Shown here piece after piece: positions 32,546 through 40,951 of a stretch of 40,951 bases of DNA (positions are counted from its first letter, which is position 1; each line of letters opens with the position of its first letter). A model generated the notes under the pieces. That model saw nothing but the letters and a program-made list of their open reading frames with translations. It had not been told where the DNA came from and made no database searches. This DNA is from an uncultured Sutterella sp. (GTDB lineage Bacteria > Pseudomonadota > Gammaproteobacteria > Burkholderiales > Burkholderiaceae_F), in NCBI GenBank assembly GCA_949282745.1, contig CASDQM010000024.1:1-40951 (forward strand). Reading direction: 5' to 3'. Position numbers and translations under genes: made by a program.

Positions 32546-32557
32546 CTTTAGGAAACC

Positions 32558-32633
32558 TGGCGTCCCCAACGGGGTTCGAACCCGTGTTGTCGGCGTGAGA
32601 GGCCGGCGTCCTGGACCACTAGACGATGGGGAC
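32558..32633 (-). tRNA. tRNA-Glu (anticodon CTC)
   Basis: Read on the minus strand from 32633, the 76-base sequence folds as a cloverleaf. The acceptor GTCCCCA pairs with TGGGGAC. The D arm is TCTAGTGGTCCAGGA. The anticodon arm CCGGC-CTCTCAC-GCCGG has anticodon CTC. The T arm is CACGGGTTCGAACCCCGT. The discriminator is G and CCA is encoded (plus 32558-32560). A TAAGAT about 10-15 bases upstream could be the -10. Confidence 0.95.
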
Positions 32634-32756
32634 TGACGAAGGAGAATCTTACTCCCGCGATTTATTCCTTGGTGTCCGCGCGAAGCATCTCCTTGCCCTG
32701 CGTCAAATCCGAGCGGCAAAGGACCTCATCGGCGGGTCGTTGTGCCTTGCGGCCAC

Positions 32757-32795
32757 CAAAAAAGCAAAACGCCCGATCGTTGAAGACCGAGCGTT
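32757..32795 (-). terminator. Intrinsic terminator of cysS-accA
   Basis: On the minus strand AACGCTCGGTC (plus 32785-32795) pairs with GATCGGGCGTT (plus 32768-32778), with two G-U pairs, followed by TTGCTTTTTT. Confidence 0.8.
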
Positions 32796-32819
32796 TCGTG
32801 TCGGAGAAAGCGCTGTGGA

Positions 32820-33812
32820 TCAGGCTTCCTTCTTGGCCGTTTCCGTCGTAAAGACGCCGTAGTGGTCGAGACGTTCGGCACGGCGGGCGAGGAGCTCTTC
32901 CTTCGTGAGCGTCAAAAGACCGCGCAGTTCGTCGACGAGCGCCTTCTTGAGTGTCAGGCTCATCAACTTCGGATCGCGGTGGGCGCCCCCGAGCGGTTCG
33001 GAGAGCACGCGGTCGACCAGACCCAGGGCGGAGAGGCGGTCGGCCGTGAGGCCGAGCGCATCCGCGGCGCGCGAAGCTTCCGCCGCGTCCTTCCAGAGGA
33101 TCGAGGCGCAGCCTTCGGGCGAGATCACCGAATAGGTCGAATACTGGAGCATCATCACAACGTCGGCGACGGCGATCGCAAGGGCGCCGCCCGAGCCGCC
33201 TTCCCCGATCACGGTGGTGACGATGGGCACGCCCAGCGTCGCCATTTCATAGAGGTTGCGGCCGATCGCTTCGGACTGACCGCGCTCTTCGGCGCCGATC
33301 CCGGGGTACGCACCCGGGGTGTCGACGAAGGTGACGACGGGGAGGTTGAACTTTTCGGCGAGCTTCATGAGACGAAGCGCCTTGCGGTAACCTTCGGGGC
33401 GGGCCATGCCGAAATTGCGGCGGGTGCGCTCGCGAAGGCTGCGGCCCTTCTGATGACCGATCACGACGACGTTCATGTCGGCGAGACGCGCAAGGCCCCC
33501 GACGATCGCCTCGTCGTCCGCGTAGGCGCGGTCGCCGTGGAGTTCGTGAAAGTCCGTGAAGATCGACTCGATGTAGTCGAGCGTATAGGGACGGTTCGGG
33601 TGGCGGGCCACCTGCGAAATCTGCCAGGGCGTGAGGTCCGCGTACACCTTCTTCAACATCTCGCCCGCCTTCGCTTCGAGCTGATTGATTTCGCTCGTGA
33701 TCGAGACGGCCTTGTGCTGCTCGGCGTCGAGTTCGAGCTCGCGGAGTTCTTCAATCTTCGTTTCGAGCGCCTCGATGTCGCGCTCGAAGTCCAAAAACAC
33801 ACTCTTCGTCAT
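32820..33812 (-). CDS. accA: Acetyl-CoA carboxylase carboxyltransferase subunit alpha
   Basis: 330 residues (E. coli 319). Transfers CO2 from carboxybiotin to acetyl-CoA with AccD, the first step of fatty acid synthesis. Recognisable blocks are [19 protein letters not shown] at the start, [11 protein letters not shown] and the GDRAYADD stretch near 95-105, [21 protein letters not shown] (about 163-183), and [11 protein letters not shown] (about 204). The ATG is 10 bases after the cysS stop, so the two genes form an operon. Confidence 0.97.
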   Translation of the reverse strand: MTKSVFLDFERDIEALETKIEELRELELDAEQHKAVSITSEINQLEAKAGEMLKKVYADLTPWQISQVARHPNRPYTLDYIESIFTDFHELHGDRAYADDEAIVGGLARLADMNVVVIGHQKGRSLRERTRRNFGMARPEGYRKALRLMKLAEKFNLPVVTFVDTPGAYPGIGAEERGQSEAIGRNLYEMATLGVPIVTTVIGEGGSGGALAIAVADVVMMLQYSTYSVISPEGCASILWKDAAEASRAADALGLTADRLSALGLVDRVLSEPLGGAHRDPKLMSLTLKKALVDELRGLLTLTKEELLARRAERLDHYGVFTTETAKKEA

Positions 33813-33822
33813 ATTCTTCTCA

Positions 33823-35232
33823 TTACCCGATGCGGCGCCAGGTCGTGCCCTGCGGACCGTCGAGGAGTTCGATGCCTTCGTTTTTCAGTTGATCGCGGAT
33901 TTCGTCGGCGCGCGCAAAGTTGCGGGCCTTCTTCGCCTCGGCGCGCTCGGCAATGAGCGCGTCGATGCGGGCTTCGTCGCCCTCCGTCACGGCGCCCTTG
34001 AGGAACGCTTCCGGATCGAGCTGCAGGACGTTCAGGACCGCGCCGAGACCGCGCAGCTGACGGACGAGCTCGGGCGAGCCCGTGCGGTTCACTTCAAGCG
34101 CGAGGTCGAAGAGAACGCCCACGGCCTGGGGCGTATTGAAGTCGTCGTCCATCGCCGCCTTGAAGCGGGCGGCGTGGGCTTCCGTCCAGTCGACGGGACC
34201 GGGCGCGGCTTCGCGGCCCTTCAGAGCGCCGTAGAGGCGAACGAGCGCCTTCTGGGCGTCTTCGATGAGGCTCGGACCGAAGGTGACGGGGCTGCGGTAG
34301 TGACTGCGCATGAGGAAGAAGCGCAGCACTTCGGCGCCGTTCTTTTCGCCGTAGGCGGCGTTCGTTTCCTTGAGGGCGTCGCGGATCGTCCAGAAGTTCC
34401 CGAGCGACTTGCTCATCTTGACTTCGGAGCCGTCGGCCATGCGCACGCGCAAGGGGCCCGAGTGCATCCAGACCTTCGCGAAGGGAACGCCGTTGGCGCC
34501 TTCGCTCTGGGCGATTTCGTTTTCATGGTGCGGGAAGATGAGGTCCGGACCGCCCCCGTGAATGTCGAAGGTGTTCCCGAGAAGGTCCTGCGCCATCGCG
34601 GAGCATTCGATGTGCCAGCCCGGACGGCCGCGGCCCCACTTCGAATCCCAGGAGGGTTCGCCCGGTTTCGCGGACTTCCAGAGGACGAAGTCGAGCGGAT
34701 CGCGCTTCGAGGAGTCCACTTCGACGCGGGCGCCCGACTGCTGTTCGTCGAGGCGCTTGCCGGAAAGCTTCCCGTAGCCCGGGAAGCGGCGCACGGCGTA
34801 GTCGACGTCGCCGTCCTCGGCCTGATAGGCAAGGCCCTTTTCGGCAAGAAGGTCGACCAAGCGCAGCATCTGCGGGATGTACTTCGTCGCGCGGGGTTCG
34901 TGCGTGGGCGCGAGGCACCCGAGCGCGAGCATGTCTTCCTGCATGGCGCGGGCGAATTCGTCGGTGAGTTCGTCCGTCGTCACGCCGCGCTCGGCCGCGC
35001 GGCGGATGATCTTGTCGTCGACGTCCGTGATGTTGCGCACGAAGGTGACCTTGTAGCCCGACGCTTCGAGCCAGCGGCGCACAATGTCGAAGGCGACGAA
35101 GGTGCGGCCGTGTCCGATGTGGCAGTAGTCGTACACCGTCACGCCGCAGACGTACATCCGAACGTGGTTCGGCTCGATGGGCGTAAAGGGCGATTGCGTG
35201 CGGCTCAGCGTGGAGTAAATGGATAGCGCCAT
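33823..35232 (-). CDS. cysS: Cysteinyl-tRNA synthetase
   Basis: 469 residues. Class I signatures: HIGH (in DYCHIGHGR, about 37-40) and KMSKS (in VKMSKSLGN). The zinc-binding Cys in [10 protein letters not shown] and the [10 protein letters not shown] stretch are present. The C-terminal anticodon-binding tail ends [13 protein letters not shown] precedes ATG 35232. Housekeeping gene at the head of cysS-accA. Confidence 0.97.
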   Translation of the reverse strand: MALSIYSTLSRTQSPFTPIEPNHVRMYVCGVTVYDYCHIGHGRTFVAFDIVRRWLEASGYKVTFVRNITDVDDKIIRRAAERGVTTDELTDEFARAMQEDMLALGCLAPTHEPRATKYIPQMLRLVDLLAEKGLAYQAEDGDVDYAVRRFPGYGKLSGKRLDEQQSGARVEVDSSKRDPLDFVLWKSAKPGEPSWDSKWGRGRPGWHIECSAMAQDLLGNTFDIHGGGPDLIFPHHENEIAQSEGANGVPFAKVWMHSGPLRVRMADGSEVKMSKSLGNFWTIRDALKETNAAYGEKNGAEVLRFFLMRSHYRSPVTFGPSLIEDAQKALVRLYGALKGREAAPGPVDWTEAHAARFKAAMDDDFNTPQAVGVLFDLALEVNRTGSPELVRQLRGLGAVLNVLQLDPEAFLKGAVTEGDEARIDALIAERAEAKKARNFARADEIRDQLKNEGIELLDGPQGTTWRRIG

Positions 35233-35358
35233 CTGAATTCCCTAGTCGGTGCGCCCCCTCGGGGACGCATTGCATTTTTCAGGTCGAATCGAAGTCCCGC
35301 CGCGAGGAGGCGGTCTTCGAAAAAAGTAACCGAACTTTCCTGAAGGCGCCGCGAACCC

Positions 35359-35386
35359 TTGCGGCCCGAGACGCTTTCGCTACAAT
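35359..35386 (+). promoter_or_regulatory. Promoter for the TPR protein and cyclophilin genes
   Basis: TTGCGG (35359-35364), 16 bases, then TACAAT (35381-35386), about 115 bases before the ATG at 35500. The long leader is otherwise featureless. Confidence 0.55.
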
Positions 35387-35499
35387 GTCGGTTTGCGGAA
35401 CGTCCCAAAGTATAGACGCACCGCTTTCCCTTTTGGGCGCGGCCCCTCCGCGATTCGCGGCCGCGTCACCCGTTGAGATTACCTTTACCAAGGCGCTTC

Positions 35500-36042
35500 A
35501 TGAAACGCTTCGCTCCCCTTCTCGTTTCGGGTTTGCTGCTCTTTTCCACGGCGGGCTTCGCCGCTTCGGAAATGGAGGAGCTCGCCGCCACGATGCACAA
35601 TTCCGACTTCTCCGCGCAGGTTGAACGACTCCTTCGCAACGGTCGTGCGCCGCAGGCGCTCGAACTCGCCGAAATCGGGATCCAACGCAATCCCCGCAAC
35701 GCGCAGCTCGTCTTCCAGAAGGCGGTCGCCCTCGAAACGATGGAGCGCACCGAAGAAGCCGCGAAGGTCCTTCGCTCGCTCATCGCCGACTATCCCGAAA
35801 TTCCCGAGCCCTACAACAACCTCGCCGTGATCGAGGCGGGCCTCGGCAATCTCGAGGCGAGCGTCGAGCTTCTGCAGAAGGCCCTCGTCATCAATCCCGA
35901 ATTCGCGCTTGCGCGCAAGAACCTCGGCGACGTATACCTCGCGCTCGCCGTCGAAAACTACAAGGCCGCGCAGCCCGCGCTCCCGAACAACCGCGTGCTC
36001 GCGCAGCGCCTTCGTTCGCTCGAGCGCATTCTCGGCCAATAA
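35500..36042 (+). CDS. Secreted TPR-repeat protein
   Basis: 180 residues with a Sec signal (about 1-22, ending GFA). Three tetratricopeptide repeats are visible between about 45 and 155 (APQALELAEIGIQRNPRN, EEAAKVLRSLIADYPEIPEP, LEASVELLQKALVINPEFA). It is a periplasmic scaffold of unknown partner. ATG 35500 has AAGG about 8 bases upstream and gives a clean signal peptide; an in-frame ATG at 35473 does not. It precedes the secreted cyclophilin by 59 bases, as seen around betaproteobacterial cysS loci. Confidence 0.85.
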   Translation: MKRFAPLLVSGLLLFSTAGFAASEMEELAATMHNSDFSAQVERLLRNGRAPQALELAEIGIQRNPRNAQLVFQKAVALETMERTEEAAKVLRSLIADYPEIPEPYNNLAVIEAGLGNLEASVELLQKALVINPEFALARKNLGDVYLALAVENYKAAQPALPNNRVLAQRLRSLERILGQ

Positions 36043-36056
36043 CGCTTTTTTGGATT

Positions 36057-36082
36057 GGGGGCGCTTCGCCCCCGATTTCGTT
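36057..36082 (+). terminator. Weak terminator-like hairpin before the cyclophilin gene
   Basis: GGGGGCG (36057-36063) pairs with CGCCCCC (36067-36073), then GATTTCGTTT. The T tract is interrupted, so read-through is likely. Confidence 0.45.
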
Positions 36083-36101
36083 TGAATAAGGAATTTTTTC
36101 G

Positions 36102-36674
36102 ATGCAGATCCGCACCCGTTTGCTTCTCGCCGCCCTTCCGCTTTGCGCGGCCCTTTCCGTTCAGGCCGCCGCGGGCGACCCGCGCGTCGCGCTCGAAACC
36201 TCCGAAGGACGCATCGTCGTGGAACTCGCTCCCGACCGCGCTCCGATCACCGTGAAGAACTTCCTTCAGTACGTCAAGGACGGCCACTATGCCGGCACGA
36301 TCTTTCACCGCGTGATCTCGGGCTTCATGATCCAGGGCGGGGGCTTCACGGAAGACATGACGGAAAAGCCCACGCGCGCCCCGATTCCGCTTGAGGCCCG
36401 CGGCGGTCTTCCGAACGACCGCTACACGATCGCGATGGCCCGCACGAGCTATCCGCACTCGGCGACGAGCCAGTTCTACATCAACGTCGCGAACAACGAC
36501 TTCCTCAACGCCGACCGCGCACAGGACGGCAACGGCTACGCCGTCTTCGGCCGCGTCGTCGAGGGCGAAGCCGTGGTCGACAAGATCGCGGCCGTCAAGA
36601 CCACCGTTCGCCGCGGCATGGGCGACGTTCCCGTCAAGCCCGTCAAGATTCTGAAGGCCGAAATCCTGAAGTAA
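36102..36674 (+). CDS. ppiA: Periplasmic cyclophilin-type peptidyl-prolyl isomerase
   Basis: 190 residues; speeds prolyl cis-trans isomerisation in exported proteins. A Sec signal covers 1-23 (ending VQAAA). The cyclophilin core signature FHRVISGFMIQGG lies near 67-79, followed by MARTSYPHSATSQFYINVANN (about 112-132) and VFGRVVEGEAVVDKI. The signal peptide separates it from cytosolic PpiB, so PpiA is the better name. A terminator follows. Confidence 0.92.
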   Translation: MQIRTRLLLAALPLCAALSVQAAAGDPRVALETSEGRIVVELAPDRAPITVKNFLQYVKDGHYAGTIFHRVISGFMIQGGGFTEDMTEKPTRAPIPLEARGGLPNDRYTIAMARTSYPHSATSQFYINVANNDFLNADRAQDGNGYAVFGRVVEGEAVVDKIAAVKTTVRRGMGDVPVKPVKILKAEILK

Positions 36675-36683
36675 GCCCTCCCC

Positions 36684-36717
36684 GGGCCGTCTTTCCTGCG
36701 GAATGACGGCCCTTTTC
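36684..36717 (+). terminator. Intrinsic terminator after the cyclophilin gene
   Basis: GGGCCGTC (36684-36691) pairs perfectly with GACGGCCC (36705-36712), followed by TTTTCG. Confidence 0.75.
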
Positions 36718-36736
36718 GTATCCGCAGGATTTCCGT

Positions 36737-37411
36737 ATGTCCGAACACAAGATTCCCGATCCGAACCAAATCTTCGCAAACGAGTACGGCACGACCGTGT
36801 ATCTCAAGAACGTCGTGCACGGCAAGAACATTTCGGTGGGCGACTACACCTACTACGACAGCGACGAAGATCCGACGATGTTCCAGGAAAAGAACGTTCT
36901 CTTTCACTACGAGTTCTTCGGCGACCGCCTCGTGATCGGAAAGTTCTGCTCGATCGCGAAGGGCGTGCAGTTCATGATGGGAGCGGCCAACCACCGCATG
37001 GCGAGTTTTTCGACCTATCCCTTCAACGTGATGGGCGGCCTCTGGCGGGAAACGACGACCCCGCACATCGACGAGCTTCCGAAAAAGGGCGACACGATCG
37101 TAGGCAACGACGTCTGGATCGGGCGCGAGGCGAAGATTCTCCCGGGCGTGAAAATCGGGGACGGCGCGATCGTCGCCGCCTACGCGGTCGTGGCGAAGGA
37201 CGTTCCGCCCTACGCCGTCGTCGCGGGAAATCCCGCGCGCGTCGTGAAGATGCGCTTCCCCGAAGAAGTGGTCGAACTCCTTCTGAAGCTTCGCTGGTGG
37301 GACTGGCCGATTGAAGAAATCACGGCTTTCCTGCCCGTTCTCACGGACGTGGACGCCGAACGGGCGCTCGAGGGACTGCGCGCCAAGGCGCGGGAGAAAG
37401 GCGTTCTTTGA
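36737..37411 (+). CDS. CatB/Vat-like hexapeptide-repeat O-acetyltransferase
   Basis: 224 residues, a left-handed beta-helix xenobiotic acetyltransferase type. Landmarks are [15 protein letters not shown] (about 34-48), [22 protein letters not shown] (about 70-91) with the catalytic-type His, then [47 protein letters not shown] in the range 118-165. Relatives acetylate chloramphenicol or streptogramin A with acetyl-CoA, but many chromosomal members have other or unknown substrates, so resistance should not be assumed. Start ATG 36737. Confidence 0.85.
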   Translation: MSEHKIPDPNQIFANEYGTTVYLKNVVHGKNISVGDYTYYDSDEDPTMFQEKNVLFHYEFFGDRLVIGKFCSIAKGVQFMMGAANHRMASFSTYPFNVMGGLWRETTTPHIDELPKKGDTIVGNDVWIGREAKILPGVKIGDGAIVAAYAVVAKDVPPYAVVAGNPARVVKMRFPEEVVELLLKLRWWDWPIEEITAFLPVLTDVDAERALEGLRAKAREKGVL

Positions 37412-37486
37412 GTCGCCGAATCGCACAAATCGGCAAAACGTCTTGGACCGACAAGACCGGACAGTCCTACCGGCTGTTCGCCGTTC

Positions 37487-37582
37487 TCAGCGCTCCCACA
37501 CGGGAACGAACGTCTCGAGTCTGCGGCGTGCTTCGAGGACTTCCGGGTCGGTTTCAGGCACCGAAAGTTTCGTACCTGACAA
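37487..37582 (-). CDS. Possible 31-residue small protein downstream of dmsB
   Basis: A TTG-started frame ends at TGA 37487-37489. Its product runs LSVPETDPEVLEARRRLETF and ends VPVWER, which reads like real protein in composition. The frame stays open upstream to about 37630. There is no good ribosome site and the start would lie on the terminator hairpin, so it may be chance or the relic of a gene tail. I do not recognise it. Confidence 0.2.
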   Translation of the reverse strand: MSGTKLSVPETDPEVLEARRRLETFVPVWER

Positions 37583-37611
37583 AAGGCCGCGGTGCGCAAC
37601 GCACAGCGGCC
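37581..37611 (-). terminator. Intrinsic terminator of dmsA-dmsB
   Basis: GGCCGC (plus 37585-37590) pairs with GCGGCC (plus 37606-37611), with inner GTGCG/CGCAC around CAA. On the minus strand TTTT follows. The rest of 37412-37659 shows nothing beyond the small frame noted above. Confidence 0.75.
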
Positions 37612-37659
37612 ATTGTCTTTCGGACGGTCACCGGGCGCCCGCAGGCGCCCCGCATCGGC

Positions 37660-38241
37660 TTACGCCTCAAGTCCCTTGGGCGGACGGATTACGAGCGAAG
37701 GCTTCGTGAGGTTCGCGTCGGGCAACGGCGCAATCGTCGCGCGATCGCCGTACTTCTTTCGCAGTTCTTCGATCGGGCCGAATTCGATCGCGCGCTGCGG
37801 ACAAGATTCCACGCAGATCGGCTGCAGACCGTGATCGAGCCGATCCGCGCAGGCGTCGCACTTGGACATCTTGCGCGTCGCCGGGTTGAGGACGGGCGCT
37901 TCGTAGGGACAGGCCTTCGCGCAGAGGCCGCAGCCCACGCACTTCTTCGTATCGATCACGACGAGACCGTCGGTATCGCGCTTATAGTGCGCCTTCGTGG
38001 GACAAACCTTCACGCAGGCGGGATCGGCGCAGTGGTTGCAGGCGATCGGAACGTAGTAGGCATGAACGTCCTGATGCCAGGCGCCTGTGGCGCGGTCCTG
38101 GCGCCAGGCGCCCGTCTGCATTTCGATCACTTTGCGGAAGTTGCGCCCCACCTCGAGGTTGTGCGCGTCCTTGCAGGCGACGACGCAGGTTTTGCACCCC
38201 GTGCACTTCGTCAAATCGATGTAGAAACCCAGTTGCTTCAT
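37660..38241 (-). CDS. dmsB: DmsB-like [4Fe-4S] electron-transfer subunit
   Basis: 193 residues with four cysteine groups: CTGCKTCVVAC (13-23), CNHCADPACVKVC (about 68-80), CVGCGLCAKAC (about 101-111), and CDAC with CVESCP (about 128 and 147). It passes electrons to the DmsA-like subunit. It starts 14 bases after the dmsA stop, so the two are co-transcribed. No DmsC anchor follows: the next sequence is a terminator and a convergent gene. It is distinct from the two 210-residue Fe-S proteins at 23836 and 31068. Confidence 0.92.
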   Translation of the reverse strand: MKQLGFYIDLTKCTGCKTCVVACKDAHNLEVGRNFRKVIEMQTGAWRQDRATGAWHQDVHAYYVPIACNHCADPACVKVCPTKAHYKRDTDGLVVIDTKKCVGCGLCAKACPYEAPVLNPATRKMSKCDACADRLDHGLQPICVESCPQRAIEFGPIEELRKKYGDRATIAPLPDANLTKPSLVIRPPKGLEA

Positions 38242-38255
38242 TTGTTCATTCTCCC

Positions 38256-40676
38256 TTAGGCCGCGGTCTTCTGCGGGGCCTTGCGCACCTCAACGAGATT
38301 CGAGTGCTGCGGATTGCCCTTCGCAAGCGGACTCGGACGGTGTCCCGTGAGCGTATTGATGTTGGCGCCGACGTCGACGAGACGGCCGTTCTTCATCTCG
38401 GGCCTGTACCAGGCGCCCTGCGGCACCGCGCAGACGCCCGGAATGATGCGCTTCGTGACGTGCACGGGCACTTCGATGATCCCGCGGTCGTTGAAGACTT
38501 CGCACAGATCCCCTTCCTTGAGACCGCGCGCCTTGGCGTCGATGTCATTCAGAAGGAGAAGATCGGGATGCGCTTCGCGCAGCCACGGGAGGTTATGGAA
38601 GGTCGAGTGCGTGCGGCCGTGACCGTGATAGCCGAAGCACTGCAGCGGGTACTTCTTGTCGAGCTCGTCGCCCGGCATGTCGAAGGTGCGCACGAACTTC
38701 GGCAGAGCGGAGATCACGTCGCCCTTAGGAAGCACCCATTCTTCGGCCAGTTTAGCGAGCCGTTCGGAATAGATTTCGATCTTTCCCGACGGAGTGTTGA
38801 GCGGATGCTTCTTCGGATCCTCACGGAAGTCGCGGAACATGATCGGCTCCCAGTTCACTTCGAAGAGCTGCGTGGGACCCTGCTTCCAGAACGTGTCGAA
38901 ATCGGGGAGTTCGGGATTCACCTTGCGCGTCTCTTCGTAGCACCAGCGAATCCACCCCTTCTGATCGCGGCCTTCGGTGTATTCCTTCTCGAGTCCGAGC
39001 TTCTTGGCGATGCCCAGACAGATCTCCCACGAGGGGCGCTGTTCCCAGGCAGGTTCGACGGCCTTGTGCATCGGATAGATGCAGGCGAGGTCGCCCATGG
39101 AGTCGCCGTTGCCGCAGATGTCGTCCGTTTCGGGACCGAGCGTGTCGGGAAGCAGGATGTCGGCGTAGCGCGCCGAGGGCGTCATCATGTTGTCGCACAC
39201 GACGATGAATTCGCACTTCGTGTCGTCGCGGAGCACCTTGTCCGTCCAGTTGCTGTCGCCGTGCTGATTGATGAGGACGTTGCCGCCCGAATTCACGATC
39301 ATCTTGATCGAATGACCGAGCTTCGCACCCTTTTCAAGGCCGCGCAGGCCGTCGTGGATTTCGTCCATTTCCTCGCCGCGAAGAATGGCGTCCGTCCAGA
39401 GGAAGACCGGAATCGTGGCCTTGACGGGGTTCGTGCCGACGGGAAGGTAGACGGGTTCCCAGTTCGTGCCGTCCTCTTCCATGCCCGTGGAGGTGCCCGG
39501 GAGCCCGACCTGTCCGGTCAGGATCGGCAGCATCGCGATGGCGCGGGCCGTCTGTTCGCCGTTTGCCTGACGCTGCGGCCCCAGCCCCTGCGCGATGAAG
39601 CAGGGCTTCGTCGTGCCGATTTCGCGCGCAAGGCGAACGATCGTTTCGACGGGAATGCCGGTGATGCGGGCGGCGCGCTCGGGGGTCTTCGGCGTCTTGT
39701 CTTCGCCTTCGCCCAGAATGTAGGACTTGTAGTCGCTCTTCTTCGGAGCGGACGCGGGAAGCGTCTTTTCGTCGAAGCCCACGCAGTACTTGTCAAGGAA
39801 GGCCTGATCGACCCAGCCGTTGCGGATGAGTTCGTAGGCGACGGCTTCGACGAGGGCCGCGTCGGTGCCCGGACGGATCGGGATCCATTCGTCGACCTTG
39901 CCTGCCACCGTGTCGGAGCAGATCGGGTCGATGACGATCGTCTTCGGGTGTCCCTTCTCCTGGGCGCAGCGGAACTGGAAGCCCTTGGAGCCGCCCGAGC
40001 CGCGCGTCACCGAAGGATTGTTGCCGAAGGCGACGTAGAGCTTGGCGTTGGCGATTTCCTGAATGCCCGAAGCGGCCTTCTTGCCGTAGGTATAGGGGAA
40101 GGCGGCGGAAATCTGCGCGGACGAGTAGGAGCCGTAGTACTTGAGGTAGCCCCCCATCAGATTCATGAGGCGCTGCCAGGCGCGTCGCGAATTCACGAGC
40201 GACTGCTGGCCCGAGCAGTACTGCCAGTAGACGGATTCGTTGCCGTACTTCTCAACGATCTCCTTCCAGCGGCGGGCGATGATTTCGTAGGCTTCGTCCC
40301 AGCTGATGCGCTCGAACTTGGCGTCGCCTCGTTCGCCCACGCGCTTCATCGGATACTTGAGGCGGTCGGGCGAGTAGAGGCGCTGACGCATGCTGCGGCC
40401 CTTCAGGCAGGCGCGGATCTGACGCGGCGAGCAGGCGTCGCGGATCGTATTGTCGGTTTCGATGCGGATGACTTTTCCTTCCTTGGAAAAGACGCGCAGG
40501 GGGCAGCGGTTGCCGCAGTTGATGACGCAGGCCGTCCAGGTGTAGACGCCGTAGTCGTCGACGGCCGCCGCCACCGCGGCGGAAAGTCGCGTCGGAAGAA
40601 AACCGCAGGCGATGAGCGCGGCGGCTCCGTGGAGCACGCTGCGGCGCCGCACGGGCGTTTCCAAAAGATTCGTCAT
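38256..40676 (-). CDS. dmsA: DmsA/YnfE-like molybdopterin reductase, catalytic subunit
   Basis: 806 residues; reduces DMSO or a related S-/N-oxide or oxyanion. A Tat signal (RRRSVLHGAAAL, 10-21) indicates periplasmic location. The [4Fe-4S] site is C50-x3-C54-x3-C58 with C90 in CLKGRSMRQRLY. The Mo ligand is probably S185 in YGSYSSAQI, as in DmsA (Ser-type), unlike the Cys-type enzymes at 21614 and 28849. The C-terminal dinucleotide domain includes GYHGHGRTHSTFHNLPWL. A flavoprotein gene ends about 190 bases upstream on the same strand. Confidence 0.92.
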   Translation of the reverse strand: MTNLLETPVRRRSVLHGAAALIACGFLPTRLSAAVAAAVDDYGVYTWTACVINCGNRCPLRVFSKEGKVIRIETDNTIRDACSPRQIRACLKGRSMRQRLYSPDRLKYPMKRVGERGDAKFERISWDEAYEIIARRWKEIVEKYGNESVYWQYCSGQQSLVNSRRAWQRLMNLMGGYLKYYGSYSSAQISAAFPYTYGKKAASGIQEIANAKLYVAFGNNPSVTRGSGGSKGFQFRCAQEKGHPKTIVIDPICSDTVAGKVDEWIPIRPGTDAALVEAVAYELIRNGWVDQAFLDKYCVGFDEKTLPASAPKKSDYKSYILGEGEDKTPKTPERAARITGIPVETIVRLAREIGTTKPCFIAQGLGPQRQANGEQTARAIAMLPILTGQVGLPGTSTGMEEDGTNWEPVYLPVGTNPVKATIPVFLWTDAILRGEEMDEIHDGLRGLEKGAKLGHSIKMIVNSGGNVLINQHGDSNWTDKVLRDDTKCEFIVVCDNMMTPSARYADILLPDTLGPETDDICGNGDSMGDLACIYPMHKAVEPAWEQRPSWEICLGIAKKLGLEKEYTEGRDQKGWIRWCYEETRKVNPELPDFDTFWKQGPTQLFEVNWEPIMFRDFREDPKKHPLNTPSGKIEIYSERLAKLAEEWVLPKGDVISALPKFVRTFDMPGDELDKKYPLQCFGYHGHGRTHSTFHNLPWLREAHPDLLLLNDIDAKARGLKEGDLCEVFNDRGIIEVPVHVTKRIIPGVCAVPQGAWYRPEMKNGRLVDVGANINTLTGHRPSPLAKGNPQHSNLVEVRKAPQKTAA

Positions 40677-40830
40677 GGGGGTCTCCTTATGGGGAAAGGA
40701 CGGAGTCCGGCTGGTGCGGGGCGGACGTCAACCGCCCCGTCCGAGGGCTTTGTCCGAAAATTCGGGGGAGAACACAGAGCCCGGCCGGCGGGATGGTCGG
40801 CATTATCCGAAGCCGCGCCCGACCCGACCA

Positions 40831-40844
40831 TATACGGACGTATA
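40831..40844. promoter_or_regulatory. Perfect palindrome upstream of dmsA
   Basis: TATACG-GA-CGTATA is a perfect 6-bp inverted repeat about 155 bases before the dmsA ATG, between it and the flavoprotein stop. It could be an operator or promoter element; the nearby sequence shows no FNR-type TTGAT-N4-ATCAA site. Confidence 0.35.
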
Positions 40845-40869
40845 AGAGACCCGAAGCGACGCCCTTCTC

Positions 40870-40951
40870 TCAGGGTAAATGCCGAGCCGCCCGTTCGCCC
40901 GCGATCTTTCCGAAGACGAAGGCGTCCGCAAGTCCGCAGCCGCCCAACTGA
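40870..40951 (-). CDS. Flavocytochrome c / fumarate reductase-like flavoprotein, C-terminal end
   Basis: Only the last 26 residues are in the window. They read GGCGLADAFVFGKIAGERAA near the end and stop at TGA (plus 40870-40872). The G-LADAFVFG-IAG block is the C-terminal FAD-contact signature of periplasmic fumarate, urocanate and related reductases. It is on the same strand as dmsA. The remaining gene and any heme domain lie beyond the edge. Confidence 0.75.
   Translation of the reverse strand, partial: QLGGCGLADAFVFGKIAGERAARHLP

Noticed and set aside
36737-37411. Antibiotic resistance gene (chloramphenicol or streptogramin acetyltransferase)
   Set aside because: The family fits, but many chromosomal CatB/Vat-like proteins have no proven resistance role and nothing mobile is adjacent, so only the broad family is called.
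37408-38259. 283-residue plus-strand frame opposite dmsB
   Set aside because: dmsB on the minus strand has sixteen correctly spaced cluster cysteines. The plus frame has no features.
1-40951. CRISPR array, rRNA operon, prophage, replication origin or toxin-antitoxin pair
   Set aside because: I looked for regularly spaced repeats, rRNA landmarks, phage structural genes, DnaA-box clusters and small toxin-like gene pairs, and saw none.

Overview
The window is GC-rich, Gram-negative DNA. It carries an LPS lipid A gene (lpxH), a trimeric-type porin, NlpE-like and Tat/Sec-exported proteins. The repertoire is that of an anaerobic or microaerophilic betaproteobacterium of the Sutterellaceae type (Sutterella/Parasutterella-like gut commensals): an aryl-sulfate sulfotransferase with its own Dsb pair, Feo ferrous-iron uptake, several DMSO-reductase-family molybdoenzymes, a small multiheme cytochrome and flavocytochrome-type reductases. 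The genus is my inference from gene content; no rRNA is present to test it.

Layout. 1-140: end of an IS3-family insertion sequence. 192-3538 (minus): assT-dsbL-dsbI, a periplasmic sulfotransferase and its dedicated disulfide system, with a LysR regulator divergent at 4045 and a LysR-type box between them. 5143-9534 (plus): a DUF3592-like membrane protein, a ketosynthase-dehydratase fusion and an RluA-type pseudouridine synthase. 9624-9962 (minus): a tetraheme cytochrome c. 10176-11941 (plus): lpxH and a divergent ferredoxin-reductase-like flavoprotein. 11970-12172: an apparent free-standing small RNA gene with a near-consensus promoter and a terminator. 12464-16189: the Feo locus (feoA2-feoA-feoB on minus, feoC-like on plus) with Fur-like palindromes. 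16307-21239 (plus): a Tat-exported substrate-binding protein, two permeases, an ATPase and a metallophosphodiesterase, headed by two tandem Pho boxes. This is best read as phosphate-starvation-induced uptake and cleavage of an organophosphorus compound.

21614-31700 (plus) is the most unusual part. It holds two copies of a Tat-exported molybdopterin oxidoreductase plus four-cluster Fe-S subunit, with a TorD-like chaperone, a porin and two closely related LysR regulators between them. Neither copy has a membrane anchor gene. The composition resembles the acetylene hydratase / transhydroxylase / catechol dehydroxylase branch of the family, so reductive metabolism of small aromatic or other gut-derived acceptors is a reasonable hypothesis. 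The porin would admit the substrate, TorD would mature the catalytic subunits, and each LysR would sense one substrate.

31838-35232 (minus) holds housekeeping genes: an NlpE-like lipoprotein, tRNA-Glu(CTC), accA and cysS. 35500-37411 (plus): a TPR protein, a secreted cyclophilin and a CatB/Vat-like acetyltransferase. 37660-40676 (minus): dmsA-dmsB without an adjacent dmsC, preceded on the same strand by the C-terminus of a flavocytochrome c / fumarate reductase-like flavoprotein that runs off the window.

All calls are from reading translated sequence and motifs by eye; no database search was run.
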